Assembly: GCA_017464245.1 (NCBI GenBank)
Contig: JAFUDV010000024.1
Coordinates: 1-52,286 of the forward strand
Length of the DNA stretch: 52,286 bases
From: Bacteroidales bacterium
GTDB taxonomy: Bacteria > Bacteroidota > Bacteroidia > Bacteroidales > UBA932
Direction of reading: 5' to 3'
Shown here piece by piece: positions 1 through 8,318 of the stretch; position 1 is the first letter of the stretch; every line of letters begins with the position of its first letter. The notes under the pieces were generated by a model that saw only the letters and a program-made list of their open reading frames with translations, was not told where the DNA came from and searched no databases. Both the position numbers and the translations under genes were made by a program.

Positions 1-931
1 CTAACAGCACGCCCACCCAGTTGCCGGCGGCCTGGAACCCGGCAGTGGATGCGGCGCCCTCGGCCCCCATGTCCACGCCCCAGCAGTTCTCGGCCACGGC
101 GCCGTTCGTATAGGTCCACATGTACAGGAACGCTGCCCAGCAGAAGAACTGCACCAGGCCCACGGTCCAGAAGGTCTTTGGCGCCTCCACGAGGAGTTTC
201 ATCAGGCCCTTGTCGGACTTCTTCTCCTGGTTCTGAAGGTCGATGCCGTGGAACTCGGCATATTCCTTCGGAGGCATCTCCTTGACTCTCAGGAAAGTAT
301 AGAGGACACACAGGATAAGGATGGCCGCTCCGCAGTAGAACGAGTAGATCACGCTGTCGGGGACGACGCCTTCCGGGGCTTCATTGGCGATGCCGATCCA
401 GGTGAAGAAGATCGGGAAGAGGTAGCCCACAAGGGAGCCCGCGTTGCACAGGAAGCTCTGGATGGAGTAGGCGGTGGTCTTCTGCTCCTCGTTCACCATG
501 TCGCCCACCATCATCTTGAAGGGCTGCATCGCCACGTTGATGGAGGTGTCCAGGAAGATCAGGGAGAACAGGCCGAACCACATGGCCATGTTCAGGCCCA
601 GCAGCAGCCGGGCGGAGAAGTGCAGCGAGCCGGCGTTGGGGAGGAACAGCATCACCAGGACGGCGACGACCGCGCCCACGATCAGGTAGGGCTTGCGACG
701 GCCCATCCGGGTCCAGGTCCGGTCGGACCACTTGCCGATCAGGGGCTGGACGACCATGCCCATCAGCGGAGGGAGGATCCAGAACCAGGAGAGCTGGTGG
801 GGATCGGCGCCGAGGGTGGCGAAGATGCGGCTGATGTTGGCGCTCTGCAGGGCATAGGCGATCTGGACCCCGAAAAAGCCGAAGCTCAGGTCCACCATCT
901 GCCGGAAAGTCAGGTTGCGTTGTGTGCTCAT
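1..931 (-). CDS. MFS sugar transporter, SLC45/GPH type (partial, 3' end outside window)
   Basis: Reading leftward from the ATG at 931, an open frame of 310 codons runs off the window edge. It encodes a multi-pass inner-membrane protein. Residues about 10-25 carry the FGFFGVQIAYALQ stretch, and the loop after TM2 reads GKWSDRTWTRMGRRKPYL, the classical MFS loop motif in the form seen in the SLC45/GPH sugar symporters (sucrose and maltose carriers). Relatives have about 12 helices and 430-500 residues, so roughly two thirds is present. In Bacteroidales such carriers usually bring oligosaccharide breakdown products in by cation symport; the substrate cannot be told from sequence. It is transcribed away from the histidine kinase gene, with its own promoter core at 962-969. 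Confidence 0.85.
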   Translation of the reverse strand, partial: MSTQRNLTFRQMVDLSFGFFGVQIAYALQSANISRIFATLGADPHQLSWFWILPPLMGMVVQPLIGKWSDRTWTRMGRRKPYLIVGAVVAVLVMLFLPNAGSLHFSARLLLGLNMAMWFGLFSLIFLDTSINVAMQPFKMMVGDMVNEEQKTTAYSIQSFLCNAGSLVGYLFPIFFTWIGIANEAPEGVVPDSVIYSFYCGAAILILCVLYTFLRVKEMPPKEYAEFHGIDLQNQEKKSDKGLMKLLVEAPKTFWTVGLVQFFCWAAFLYMWTYTNGAVAENCWGVDMGAEGAASTAGFQAAGNWVGVLL

Positions 932-961
932 AGCGTTATCGATTCAGCGGTTGAGTGCACG

Positions 962-969
962 CAAAAATA
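962..969 (-). promoter_or_regulatory. Promoter -7 element for the MFS gene
   Basis: Read on the minus strand this is TATTTTTG, a perfect match to the Bacteroidota core TAnnTTTG, 30 bases upstream of the start at 931. No good TTTG box is visible at the expected distance. Confidence 0.5.
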
Positions 970-1062
970 AAATCTTTTCGCCGCAATTCCCTACGGGAAT
1001 GGCCCCAGTCCCCCATTTTGCCGGACGGGCGGTCCGGATTTCGGGACGAACGGAGCGCTGGA

Positions 1063-1094
1063 TTTGCACAATCTTTTGTTTTTTCCTAATTTAG
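1063..1094 (+). promoter_or_regulatory. Promoter for the LytS-like kinase operon
   Basis: TTTG at 1063-1066 and TAATTTAG at 1087-1094 (one mismatch to TAnnTTTG) are 20 bases apart, within the Bacteroidota range. The ATG at 1103 follows after only 8 bases, so the leader would be very short or absent. Confidence 0.45.
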
Positions 1095-1102
1095 CCGTAC
1101 TT

Positions 1103-2467
1103 ATGAGAAGGATCCGGACGCCCTGGCTCATCCACGGTTTCGCGGCGCTGCACGCCGCGGTGACCGTCGTGTGCACCCTCGCGGGCATTCCGGACTCGCT
1201 CCTGCTCACGGCCCTGACGATGCTCCTCACCGTCCTGATCTGCCAGCGGCGGGGGCTCACGGTGGAATTCACCGCCATCTGCGTCATCCTTGTGAACATC
1301 CTCGGGTACGCCCTGGGGAAGATGGGTGCGGAAGCCATCAACTTCCCGTCGGAACTGCTTAACCACGCCCTCGCCACCTTCCTCACCACGGAACTCCTGG
1401 GGTGGGCCCTGGACCTGTTCGCCAAGGCCTACCGCTCCCCCGAGGGACAGCGGACGTCCTGGAAGGACAACCTGGGCTGGCTCGTCTTCGCCGTCATCGT
1501 CGTGTTCGCCCTGCGGATCTTCATCGAACTGTTCGTCTTCCGGAAAGGGCCTTTCCAGGGGGTGGACGTCCTCCGCGAATTCCGGTTCTTCGTCGGGGAC
1601 TCCCTGGTGATGCTGCTGCTGTTCATCGCCACGCTGCTGTTCGTCCGCTCCGGCCATAACCGGCATTACAGCCTGGACCTCGCCACCATCGGCGCGACCC
1701 TGTTCATCGGCCTGTCCAGCCTGCTGGCGGCCCTCCTGCACACCCTGGGCGTGCCTTTCCGCTGGAACCCGTCCCCGGACATGGCCGAACTCGCACGGAA
1801 CATCGTCATCGCCCTCCTCGTGGAGATGACTTTCTTCGGGCTGGTGTACCTGGTGGAATACGCCGTGAACATCCGGCGGGAGCTCGCCGCCCAGCGGGAG
1901 AAGCGGCATCTCGCCGAGTACCGCTACCTGGCCCTCAAGAACCAGGTAAACCCCCATTTCCTGTTCAACTCCCTGAACATTCTGGACTCCATCGTCCAGG
2001 ACGGCGAGCAGGAGGAGGCCAGCCGGTACATCCACAAGCTCGCGGGCATCTACCGCTACATGCTCCAGCACGACGGCAGCAAGCTCGTCCGCCTGAGCGA
2101 GGAGGACACGTTCGTCACCATGTACTTCGACCTTCTCCGAATCCGGTTCCCGGAGGGTCTCTCCGTGGACAGGGGCATCCGGCCGGAAGACTTCTCCCGG
2201 ATGGTCGTCCCCTGCTCCCTGCAGCTCCTCGTGGAGAACGTCACCAAGCACAACGCCATCTCCGCCGCCGCGCCCGTCATCATCCGGGTCCGGACCGACG
2301 GCGATTACCTGACCCTGGAGAACAACCGCATTCCCAGGACGTCCCCGCCCGTCTCCACCGGCCTGGGACTCCCCTATATCCGAAAACAGTATCTGGACAT
2401 CTCCGGTAAGGACATCCTCGTGGAAGAGACCGATGACACCTTCCGGGTCCGCATCCCCCTCCTCTGA
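1103..2467 (+). CDS. LytS/YehU-type sensor histidine kinase
   Basis: A protein of 454 residues. The first 235 or so are hydrophobic, with about seven membrane segments. A short linker (RRELAAQREKRHLAEY) leads into a His_kinase domain (PF06580 type), with the phospho-acceptor histidine in NPHFLFN near residue 284. The C-terminal ATPase domain carries the N-box ENVTKHN and the G-box STGLGL. This family phosphorylates LytTR response regulators, and a matching regulator starts 5 bases downstream, so the two form an operon. I chose the ATG at 1103: a TTG 13 codons upstream would overlap the proposed -33 box. The membrane part has no recognisable ligand-binding domain, so the signal is unknown. Confidence 0.9.
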   Translation: MRRIRTPWLIHGFAALHAAVTVVCTLAGIPDSLLLTALTMLLTVLICQRRGLTVEFTAICVILVNILGYALGKMGAEAINFPSELLNHALATFLTTELLGWALDLFAKAYRSPEGQRTSWKDNLGWLVFAVIVVFALRIFIELFVFRKGPFQGVDVLREFRFFVGDSLVMLLLFIATLLFVRSGHNRHYSLDLATIGATLFIGLSSLLAALLHTLGVPFRWNPSPDMAELARNIVIALLVEMTFFGLVYLVEYAVNIRRELAAQREKRHLAEYRYLALKNQVNPHFLFNSLNILDSIVQDGEQEEASRYIHKLAGIYRYMLQHDGSKLVRLSEEDTFVTMYFDLLRIRFPEGLSVDRGIRPEDFSRMVVPCSLQLLVENVTKHNAISAAAPVIIRVRTDGDYLTLENNRIPRTSPPVSTGLGLPYIRKQYLDISGKDILVEETDDTFRVRIPLL

Positions 2468-2472
2468 CGCCT

Positions 2473-3264
2473 ATGAAAGCCCTCATCGTCGAAGACGAGC
2501 CCCGCGCCCAGCGCGTACTCGAGCATCTGCTGCAGCAGCATTTCCCGGAGATCCAGGTCATCGGCCGGACCGCCTCCGTGAAGGAGACCCTCGGCTGGCT
2601 GTCCCGGAACAAGGCCGATGTCATCTTCCTGGACGTGGAACTCCAGGACGGCAACTGCTTCGACATCTTCGCGGCCGGCCCCGTGGACGCGCAGGTCGTG
2701 ATGACCACGGCCTACGACAGTTACGCCGTCAAGGCCTTCGAGGTGAATTCGGTGGACTACCTGCTGAAACCCGTGGACGAAGATGCCCTGCGGCGGGCCG
2801 TGGAGCGGGTGAAACAGCGGCAAGGCACTCCGGGAACGGACTTTGCCCAGGTGCGGGAAGCGTTCCGGCAGGTCCAGGGGCCGGACGAACCGGAGGGTGG
2901 TTCCGTCGCGGCCGCGGCTCCCCGGGAGAAATTCCTCATCCGCCTGAACGACCGCATCGTCCCGGTGAGCGTCCGGGACATCGCCTATTTCTATTCGGAG
3001 GCGAAGAACACCTACATCGTGACGCGGGGGAAACGCACCTATGTCCTGGACGACTCGCTGGACGCCGTCGAGGCCTCCCTGCCTCCGAAGCAGTTCTTCC
3101 GCATCTCGCGGAGCGCCATCGTCGCGGAGAACGTCATCGAAAGCGTGTCCAAGCTCCTGGGCGGCCGCCTGCGTCTCTACCTGCAGGACAGCATCCCGTC
3201 GGAGACTGACCTCACCGTCTCCCGCGCCCGCGCCGACGCCTTCCTGGCCTGGCTGCAGGGGTAG
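2473..3264 (+). CDS. LytTR-family response regulator
   Basis: A protein of 263 residues with an N-terminal receiver domain (residues 1-120) and a C-terminal LytTR DNA-binding domain (about 150-263). The receiver has the acidic pair in VEDEP, the phosphorylation site Asp54 in FLDVEL, the conserved Thr/Ser region near 79, and Lys99 in LLKP. The LytTR part shows the family hallmarks IAYFYSEAKNTYIV and FFRISRSAIV. It follows the LytS-like kinase by 5 bases and is its presumed partner. The linker (about residues 115-150) is rich in Gly, Pro and Ala. The stop is TAG. Targets are unknown; the nearest candidate sites are the palindromes at 3323-3403. Confidence 0.93.
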   Translation: MKALIVEDEPRAQRVLEHLLQQHFPEIQVIGRTASVKETLGWLSRNKADVIFLDVELQDGNCFDIFAAGPVDAQVVMTTAYDSYAVKAFEVNSVDYLLKPVDEDALRRAVERVKQRQGTPGTDFAQVREAFRQVQGPDEPEGGSVAAAAPREKFLIRLNDRIVPVSVRDIAYFYSEAKNTYIVTRGKRTYVLDDSLDAVEASLPPKQFFRISRSAIVAENVIESVSKLLGGRLRLYLQDSIPSETDLTVSRARADAFLAWLQG

Positions 3265-3322
3265 CGTCCCGGGCTTTTTCCCTCCGTCATTCCCGGCCTC
3301 GACCGGGAATCTCCCCAGAATC

Positions 3323-3403
3323 TGTGTAAAACGGCAAGTTTTGCACATATTTCCATGATTTTGGCCGAGAAATGTGTAAACAAGGCCATTGTGCACATAT
3401 TTT
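3323..3403. repeat. Two palindromic elements in tandem, exactly 50 bp apart
   Basis: Copy 1 (3323-3353) and copy 2 (3373-3403) both begin TGTGTAAA and end TGCACATATTT, with start points exactly 50 bases apart. Copy 1 is an inverted repeat, TGTGTAAAAC and GTTTTGCACA around a 5-base loop, with one mismatch. Copy 2 keeps the outer arms but is less symmetric. They lie between the convergent response regulator and membrane LytTR genes. They could be binding sites for a dimeric regulator or part of a two-way transcription stop. Confidence 0.6.
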
Positions 3404-3426
3404 CGGCCGCCGCGGCGATCGGTCGC

Positions 3427-4137
3427 TCATCTCGTGAGCGAACAGGCGTTCAGGACTGCGTCCTTGTACTTCCGCGAAATGGGAAGTTCGAGGTCATTGA
3501 CGTAGAGGAGGTCTCCATCGACCCGGGTGATTGCGGCCTTATTGACGAGGTAGGAACGATGGATCCGGAGGAAGCGGGGGCCGAGGATGGCCTCCCACTG
3601 GGAAATGGGGGTCCTGTTCCGGAACCGGCGGCCGCCCGTGGCGATGACGGTGGTGATGTCGTCGTTGGATTCCACATACAGGATTTCCTCCAGCGGGAGC
3701 GTCACCGGTTTCCGGTCCGAGGTGAAGGTGATGGGCGCTGGCCGGGAGGGACGCTTCCGGTCCAGCCAAGATTCGAAGAAATAGCTTCCTGCGGCCAGGG
3801 CGGTCAGGATGATGGCGAGGAAAACGGGATTCGTCAAGATGTGGGGAATGTCCGGCCATTCCCAGACCGCACCGGGGAGATTCTCCCGGAAGGTGAGGAT
3901 GCTGAAGTGGGCGATCAGGAACATTAGCACTTCCCCGACCAGGATTCCCAAAGTGACGAACACCGTGTCCTTTACACCTCTCACTTTCGGGAAAAAGTAC
4001 TTGGCCGCCAGAGCGCCGGGGAGGAACATCGACCCGATGAACAGTGCCTCCAGGAAACGGTAACCAACGCTGGTGAGCACGATCGACACCAGCAAGATGG
4101 ATACAATCCAAAAGAATATGATCAGGAACCGTTTCAT
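3427..4137 (-). CDS. Membrane-anchored LytTR DNA-binding protein
   Basis: A protein of 236 residues. About four transmembrane helices fill residues 1-115, followed by a basic linker (WLDRKRPSRP) and a LytTR domain from about 135 to the end (ILYVESNDDITTV, RFLRIHRSYLVNK, LPISRKYKDAV). It has no receiver or kinase domain. Membrane LytTR proteins of this build are thought to regulate transcription directly from the membrane, often acting on their own locus. It converges on the LytTR response regulator and diverges from the small membrane protein at 4294, a frequent arrangement of such regulators with a small membrane partner. The promoter core lies at 4148-4155. A 7-bp inverted repeat (TCGCTCA/TGAGCGA) overlaps the stop codon. 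Confidence 0.88.
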   Translation of the reverse strand: MKRFLIIFFWIVSILLVSIVLTSVGYRFLEALFIGSMFLPGALAAKYFFPKVRGVKDTVFVTLGILVGEVLMFLIAHFSILTFRENLPGAVWEWPDIPHILTNPVFLAIILTALAAGSYFFESWLDRKRPSRPAPITFTSDRKPVTLPLEEILYVESNDDITTVIATGGRRFRNRTPISQWEAILGPRFLRIHRSYLVNKAAITRVDGDLLYVNDLELPISRKYKDAVLNACSLTR

Positions 4138-4147
4138 CGGTCAGATG

Positions 4148-4155
4148 CAAAAATA
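4148..4155 (-). promoter_or_regulatory. Promoter -7 element for the membrane LytTR gene
   Basis: Minus-strand TATTTTTG matches TAnnTTTG exactly, 10 bases before the start codon at 4137. No TTTG box is seen at 18-20 bases. Confidence 0.5.
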
Positions 4156-4228
4156 GCATAAAAAAGCGCATTTCCAGCGCGGTCCTGGTGCAAAAAGGGG
4201 TTTCGACATTTCATCGTGGGGTTTCGGT

Positions 4229-4259
4229 TTTGGAAAAGGACCGCCGCCGCTTACCTTTG
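4229..4259 (+). promoter_or_regulatory. Promoter for the small membrane protein gene
   Basis: TTTG at 4229-4232 and TACCTTTG at 4252-4259, spaced 19 bases: a textbook Bacteroidota housekeeping promoter. The expected transcript has a leader of about 25-30 bases, A-rich just before the ATG at 4294. Confidence 0.8.
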
Positions 4260-4293
4260 CAACAGAAAGTCAAACCCATTAAACAATAGTCCC

Positions 4294-4641
4294 ATGTTCA
4301 AGATTTTCATGCAGGGAGGAGCCGGCTACATGACCATCCTCACCGTCCTCCTGGTCGCCATCTTTTTCGCCGCCTGGAAAGCCCCGCGCTGGATCAAGGA
4401 AATCGGATCCTTCGCCCTGGTGTTTGGATTCCTGACGTACCTCATCGGCCTGTACCAGATGTTCCATGCATTGCAGCAGGTTGCCATGACCCTGGGGGAA
4501 GGAGTCAACGGCGTTTTCGACCTGATTTCCCCCGGCGTTTTCTTCGGTGGGATGAAAGTCGGCCTGATCCCTGTCTTCTACGGCGTAATCATCTATCTGA
4601 TTTCCCTCATCGTCCGGATCGTCAAGAAGCCAAGGCTGTAA
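4294..4641 (+). CDS. Small integral membrane protein, weakly MotA/TolQ/ExbB-like
   Basis: A protein of 115 residues with three predicted membrane helices (about 13-30, 40-62 and 86-110) and a basic C-terminus (RIVKKPRL). The last helix, with its preceding VGLIPVFYGVIIYLIS segment, resembles the pore helices of the MotA/TolQ/ExbB proton-channel family, but the protein is about half the usual length and the match is weak. I chose the ATG at 4294, not an upstream in-frame start, because the promoter core ends at 4259 and the leader is typical. It is divergent from the membrane LytTR gene and may be its target or partner. Function unknown. Confidence 0.7.
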   Translation: MFKIFMQGGAGYMTILTVLLVAIFFAAWKAPRWIKEIGSFALVFGFLTYLIGLYQMFHALQQVAMTLGEGVNGVFDLISPGVFFGGMKVGLIPVFYGVIIYLISLIVRIVKKPRL

Positions 4642-4674
4642 CGAAGCGCAGGGGCATCCCGAACCCAAGGTTGC

Positions 4675-4779
4675 AAAAACGGCCTCCTACGCATTGCGGC
4701 GCAACATATGCCCCATCGAAAGGTGGGGTATGCTGCATCCAGGCAGGTAGAAGGGCGATTTTGCTACCGGAGACTCGGT
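4675..4779 (+). repeat. Dispersed 105-bp stem-loop repeat, copy 1
   Basis: This intergenic stretch matches the reverse complement of 8202-8306 at 92 of 105 positions by eye, including 48 identical bases at 4685-4732. The core folds as a hairpin (arms 4701-4715 and 4724-4736) with a GAAA-containing loop. It lies between the small membrane protein gene and the lepA promoter. Confidence 0.85.
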
Positions 4780-4839
4780 GCAAAATGGCACCGCAAAACC
4801 GCAGCGGACGGTGAAGTGCGATATCTGCCGGAAAATGCG

Positions 4840-4847
4840 TATCTTTG
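4840..4847 (+). promoter_or_regulatory. Promoter -7 element for lepA
   Basis: TATCTTTG, a perfect TAnnTTTG core, 6 bases before the ATG at 4854. The transcript is probably leaderless. The -33 box is poor. Confidence 0.65.
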
Positions 4848-4853
4848 CAAGTT

Positions 4854-6641
4854 ATGAAGAACATCCGCAACTTTTGCATCATTGCGCATATCGACCATGG
4901 GAAGAGCACCCTGGCGGACCGGCTGCTGGAACTCACGCGCACGCTGAGCGACCGGGAGATGGAGAACCAGGTGCTGGACGACATGGACCTGGAGCGGGAG
5001 AAGGGCATCACGATCAAGAGCCACGCCATCCAGATGGAGTACACGCGCGGCGGGGAGACCTACCGGCTGAACCTGATCGACACCCCCGGCCACGTGGACT
5101 TCAGCTATGAGGTGTCCCGGTCCATCGCCTCGTGCGAAGGGGCGCTCCTGGTGGTGGACGCCTCACAAGGCATTCAGGCCCAGACGATTTCCAATCTGTA
5201 CCAGGCCATCGACCACGGGCTGGAGATTATCCCCGTGCTGAACAAGATCGACATGGATTCCGCGCAGCCGGAAGTGGTGACGGACCAGGTGTGCGACCTG
5301 CTGGGCTGCGAACCGGAGGACGTGTACCGCGTCTCCGCCCGCACCGGCGAAGGCGTGCCGGCCGTGCTGGACGCCATCGTGGACAAGGTCCCGGCGCCCA
5401 AGGGCGATCCCGACGCGCCGCTGCAGGCCCTCATCTTCGACTCCGTGTTCAATTCCTTCCGGGGCATCATCGCCTATTTCAAGGTCGTGAACGGGACCAT
5501 CCGCAAGGGCGACAAGGTGAAGTTCTTCAATACCGGCAAGGAGTACGAGGCCGAGGAGATCGGCAATCTCAAACTCAAGCTGAATCCCACGGGCGAGGTG
5601 CGCACCGGCGACGTGGGCTATATCATCTCCGGCATCAAAGCCGCCGTGGAAGTGAAGGTGGGTGATACCATTACGCATACGGACGCCCCCTGCGAACAGG
5701 CGATTGCGGGCTTCGAGGAGGTGAAGCCGATGGTCTTCGCGGGCCTGTATCCGGTCGATGCCTCCAAGTTCGAGGAACTCCGCGCCACGCTGGAGAAGTT
5801 CCAGCTCAACGACGCGTCCTTCGTCTATGAGCCCGAGAGCTCGCTGGCCCTGGGCTTTGGCTTCCGCTGCGGATTCCTGGGCCTGCTGCACCTGGAAATC
5901 GTCCAGGAACGGCTGTTCCGCGAGTTCAACATGGACGTGATCACCACCGTCCCGAACGTGTCCTACAAGGTCTATACGACCAAAGGCGAGGTCATCGACG
6001 TCCACAACCCGTCCGGCCTTCCGCCGCAGACGCTCATCGACCATATCGAGGAACCCTACATCCGCGCCCAGATCATCTCCAAGTCCGATTTCTACGGGCC
6101 CATCATGAAGCTGTGCATGGACAAGCGCGGCACGCTCATCGGCCAGCACTACATCACCACCGACCGGGTGGAGCTCAATTACGACATGCCGCTGTCGGAA
6201 GTGGTCTTCGACTTCTACGACAAGCTCAAGTCCATCTCCAAGGGCTACGCCTCCTTCGACTATCACGTGACGGAGTTCCGGCCGGCCCGGCTCGTGAAGC
6301 TGGATATCCTCCTGAACGGGGATCCGGCCGACGCCCTCTCCACCCTCATCCACGAGGACCACGCCTACGATTTCGGGCGGAAGATCTGCCTCAAGCTCAA
6401 GGAACTCATCCCGCGCCAGCAGTTCGACATCGCCGTCCAGGCGGCTATCGGCGCGAAGATCATCGCCCGCGAGACGGTGCGCCAGGTCCGCAAGGACGTG
6501 ACGGCCAAGTGCTACGGCGGCGACGTCACGCGTAAGCGCAAGCTCCTCGAGAAGCAGAAGGAAGGCAAGAAGCGGATGCGCCAGATCGGCACCGTCCAGG
6601 TGCCTCAGAGCGCATTCATGGCGGTCCTGAAACTCGACTAG
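4854..6641 (+). CDS. lepA: Elongation factor 4 (LepA) GTPase
   Basis: A protein of 595 residues, the normal LepA length. It is a ribosome-associated translational GTPase that acts on stalled or back-translocated ribosomes. The G1 loop AHIDHGKST lies near residues 11-19, G3 DTPGHVDF near 78, and G4 NKID near 130. The LepA-specific C-terminal domain ends in the basic stretch [16 protein letters not shown]. Elements IV and V are complete. I chose the ATG at 4854 over an in-frame TTG at 4845, which lies inside the promoter core. The stop is TAG, directly followed by the ATG of the next gene, so lepA, the GT2-like gene and menA form an operon. Confidence 0.97.
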   Translation: MKNIRNFCIIAHIDHGKSTLADRLLELTRTLSDREMENQVLDDMDLEREKGITIKSHAIQMEYTRGGETYRLNLIDTPGHVDFSYEVSRSIASCEGALLVVDASQGIQAQTISNLYQAIDHGLEIIPVLNKIDMDSAQPEVVTDQVCDLLGCEPEDVYRVSARTGEGVPAVLDAIVDKVPAPKGDPDAPLQALIFDSVFNSFRGIIAYFKVVNGTIRKGDKVKFFNTGKEYEAEEIGNLKLKLNPTGEVRTGDVGYIISGIKAAVEVKVGDTITHTDAPCEQAIAGFEEVKPMVFAGLYPVDASKFEELRATLEKFQLNDASFVYEPESSLALGFGFRCGFLGLLHLEIVQERLFREFNMDVITTVPNVSYKVYTTKGEVIDVHNPSGLPPQTLIDHIEEPYIRAQIISKSDFYGPIMKLCMDKRGTLIGQHYITTDRVELNYDMPLSEVVFDFYDKLKSISKGYASFDYHVTEFRPARLVKLDILLNGDPADALSTLIHEDHAYDFGRKICLKLKELIPRQQFDIAVQAAIGAKIIARETVRQVRKDVTAKCYGGDVTRKRKLLEKQKEGKKRMRQIGTVQVPQSAFMAVLKLD

Positions 6642-7304
6642 ATGAAAACCGTCGCCCTCCTCGTGTACGCCGAGGCCACCGAGGCCGTGGTCGCCGAATG
6701 CCGGCGGCAGGCAGGCCTCGTCCCTGCCGAGGAATACACCTTCGAGATCTTTGTCAATCCCGACCTGGACGCCGCCTGGCGCGAAGCCGGGGAGAAGGAT
6801 TTCTATATCTGGGTCCACGGGCTCGTCATGCCGGTTGACGGCGCCATCTACAGCTTGCTGGACAACTCCTCCTTCCTCGGCGACCGGGCCCTGCTCGCGG
6901 GCACCGTGGAGGATGCGGAAGGGCATATCGTCAGCGGCGGTTTCGGCCGCGGCCGGCGCCTCCTGCAGCCCGATCCGGTGATTCCCGTCGCCTGCCGGAT
7001 GTTCGACGGCCTGTTCGCCCTCGTCCCCGCGGTCGTGTACCGGAAGATCGGCGTCCTGGGCGGACGCTACCGCGGGCAGCTCGCCGGTTTCGACTACGCC
7101 ATGCGCGCCCGGAAGGCAGGCCACCCCAGCGTGATCGCCCCGGGCATCACCTGCACCTGTCCGGTCCGTCCGGACCCAGACCGCACCCTGGCCGCCGATT
7201 TCCTCCTGGACCTCCGCTCCAAGGGACTCTTCACGGCCGTCTGGTTTTTCTTCCGGTCGGCTTTCCGCCGTTTCGTGATCCACAATCTATCCGTGTATGA
7301 ATAA
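6642..7304 (+). CDS. GT2-like glycosyltransferase-family protein
   Basis: A protein of 220 residues that starts at the base after the lepA stop. The central part (about residues 115-170, RMFDGLFALVPAVVYRKIG through GFDYAMRARKAGH) resembles the acceptor-side half of GT-A family 2 enzymes, where the family shows a D/E-D-Y-x-x-R-A-R-K-x-G motif. The upstream strand DFYIWVHGLVMP lies where the metal-binding DxD would be, and no DxD is visible. It may therefore be a divergent or inactive family member; a substrate cannot be named. No signal peptide is seen. Its end overlaps the start of menA by 8 bases, so translation is coupled. Confidence 0.6.
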   Translation: MKTVALLVYAEATEAVVAECRRQAGLVPAEEYTFEIFVNPDLDAAWREAGEKDFYIWVHGLVMPVDGAIYSLLDNSSFLGDRALLAGTVEDAEGHIVSGGFGRGRRLLQPDPVIPVACRMFDGLFALVPAVVYRKIGVLGGRYRGQLAGFDYAMRARKAGHPSVIAPGITCTCPVRPDPDRTLAADFLLDLRSKGLFTAVWFFFRSAFRRFVIHNLSVYE

Positions 7305-8202
7305 GTTCCGTGCCGCGGTCCAGTCCATGCGGCTCCGCACCCTGCCGCTGTCCGCCGGCGGCGTCCTTCTCGGCATCCTCCTTGCGACGGCCGATTTCCG
7401 CGTGAATCTCTGGGTGGCTGTCCTCATCGTCCTCACCACCGTCTGCCTGCAGATCCTCTCGAACCTCTCCAACGAACTCGGCGACGTCCTCCACGGCACC
7501 GACACGGCGGACCGCAAGGGCCCGCAGTACGGGCTCAACGGTGGCGTGCTCACGATCGGCGGGATGAAGGCGCTCATCGGCCTTTTCGTGGGCCTGTGCA
7601 TCGTCTCCGGAACGGCGATGACCCTGGTCTCCTTCGGCACCCTGTGGGACCTGACGCCCATCCTGGTGCTCCTGCTCGGCGCCGGCGCCATCATGGGTGC
7701 GATGAAATATACCCTGGGCCGCAACCCGTATGGTTACCGGGGGCTCGGGGACCTGTACGTGTTCCTTTTCTTCGGCCTCGTGGCCGTGCTGGGGGCCTAT
7801 TTCGTGGCGAGCCACACGCTGTTCTGGCGGCTGCTCCTGCCCGGCGCCGCCGTGGGCTGCTTCTCCATCGGGGTACTGAACGTGAACAACATCCGAGACA
7901 TGGAGACCGACGCGAAGAACCGCGTCACCGTGGCCATCCGGCTGGGTGAGCGAAAGGCGAAAATCTACCAGACCGTCCTCATCGTCCTGGGATGGCTTTT
8001 CATGCTGGCTTACTGCCAGTTGCGGATGTTCTCCTGGTGGCATTACCTCTTCGTGGTCACCCTGCCGCTGTATGTCCTGCACCTACGCGGCGTCTGGCGA
8101 CGCACCGGCAAAGCCCTCGACCCGATGCTGCCCCTCCTGGTGATCTCCACCTTCCTCTTCTGCCTCCTCGCCGGCCTCGGCTTCTGCACGCATCTGTTCT
8201 AA
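7297..8202 (+). CDS. menA: 1,4-dihydroxy-2-naphthoate polyprenyltransferase (MenA)
   Basis: A protein of 301 residues from the UbiA membrane prenyltransferase family. It joins 1,4-dihydroxy-2-naphthoate to a polyprenyl diphosphate to give demethylmenaquinone, the membrane step of menaquinone synthesis. The first Asp-rich motif is NELGDVLHGTD (about residues 59-69) and the second is NNIRDMETDAKN (about 196-207); both bind Mg-diphosphate. Eight or nine membrane helices are predicted. The 8-base overlap with the upstream GT2-like gene implies coupled expression. The downstream repeat at 8202-8306 begins at its stop codon. Confidence 0.92.
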   Translation: MNKFRAAVQSMRLRTLPLSAGGVLLGILLATADFRVNLWVAVLIVLTTVCLQILSNLSNELGDVLHGTDTADRKGPQYGLNGGVLTIGGMKALIGLFVGLCIVSGTAMTLVSFGTLWDLTPILVLLLGAGAIMGAMKYTLGRNPYGYRGLGDLYVFLFFGLVAVLGAYFVASHTLFWRLLLPGAAVGCFSIGVLNVNNIRDMETDAKNRVTVAIRLGERKAKIYQTVLIVLGWLFMLAYCQLRMFSWWHYLFVVTLPLYVLHLRGVWRRTGKALDPMLPLLVISTFLFCLLAGLGFCTHLF

Positions 8203-8306
8203 CCGAGGTCGCGGTAGCAAAATCGCCTTTGTAGGTGCCTATATGCAACATACCCCACCTTTCGATGGGGCATATGTTGCGCCGCAATGCGTAGGATGTC
8301 GTTTTT
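8202..8306 (-). repeat. Dispersed 105-bp stem-loop repeat, copy 2 (inverted)
   Basis: The reverse complement of this interval matches 4675-4779 (92 of 105 positions by eye). Its identical core is 8249-8296. In this copy one mismatched pair of the copy-1 hairpin becomes a Watson-Crick pair, so the fold is kept or improved. It fills the gap between the convergent menA and MATE genes. Confidence 0.85.
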
Positions 8307-8318
8307 ATGAGCCGCGGC

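Noticed and set aside
3418-3440. Hairpin TCGCTCA/TGAGCGA as a terminator
   Set aside because: It overlaps the stop codon of the membrane LytTR gene and has no T-tract on either strand.
4675-8306. Composite transposon bounded by inverted repeats
   Set aside because: The segment contains only housekeeping-type genes, no transposase, and no target-site duplication could be seen.
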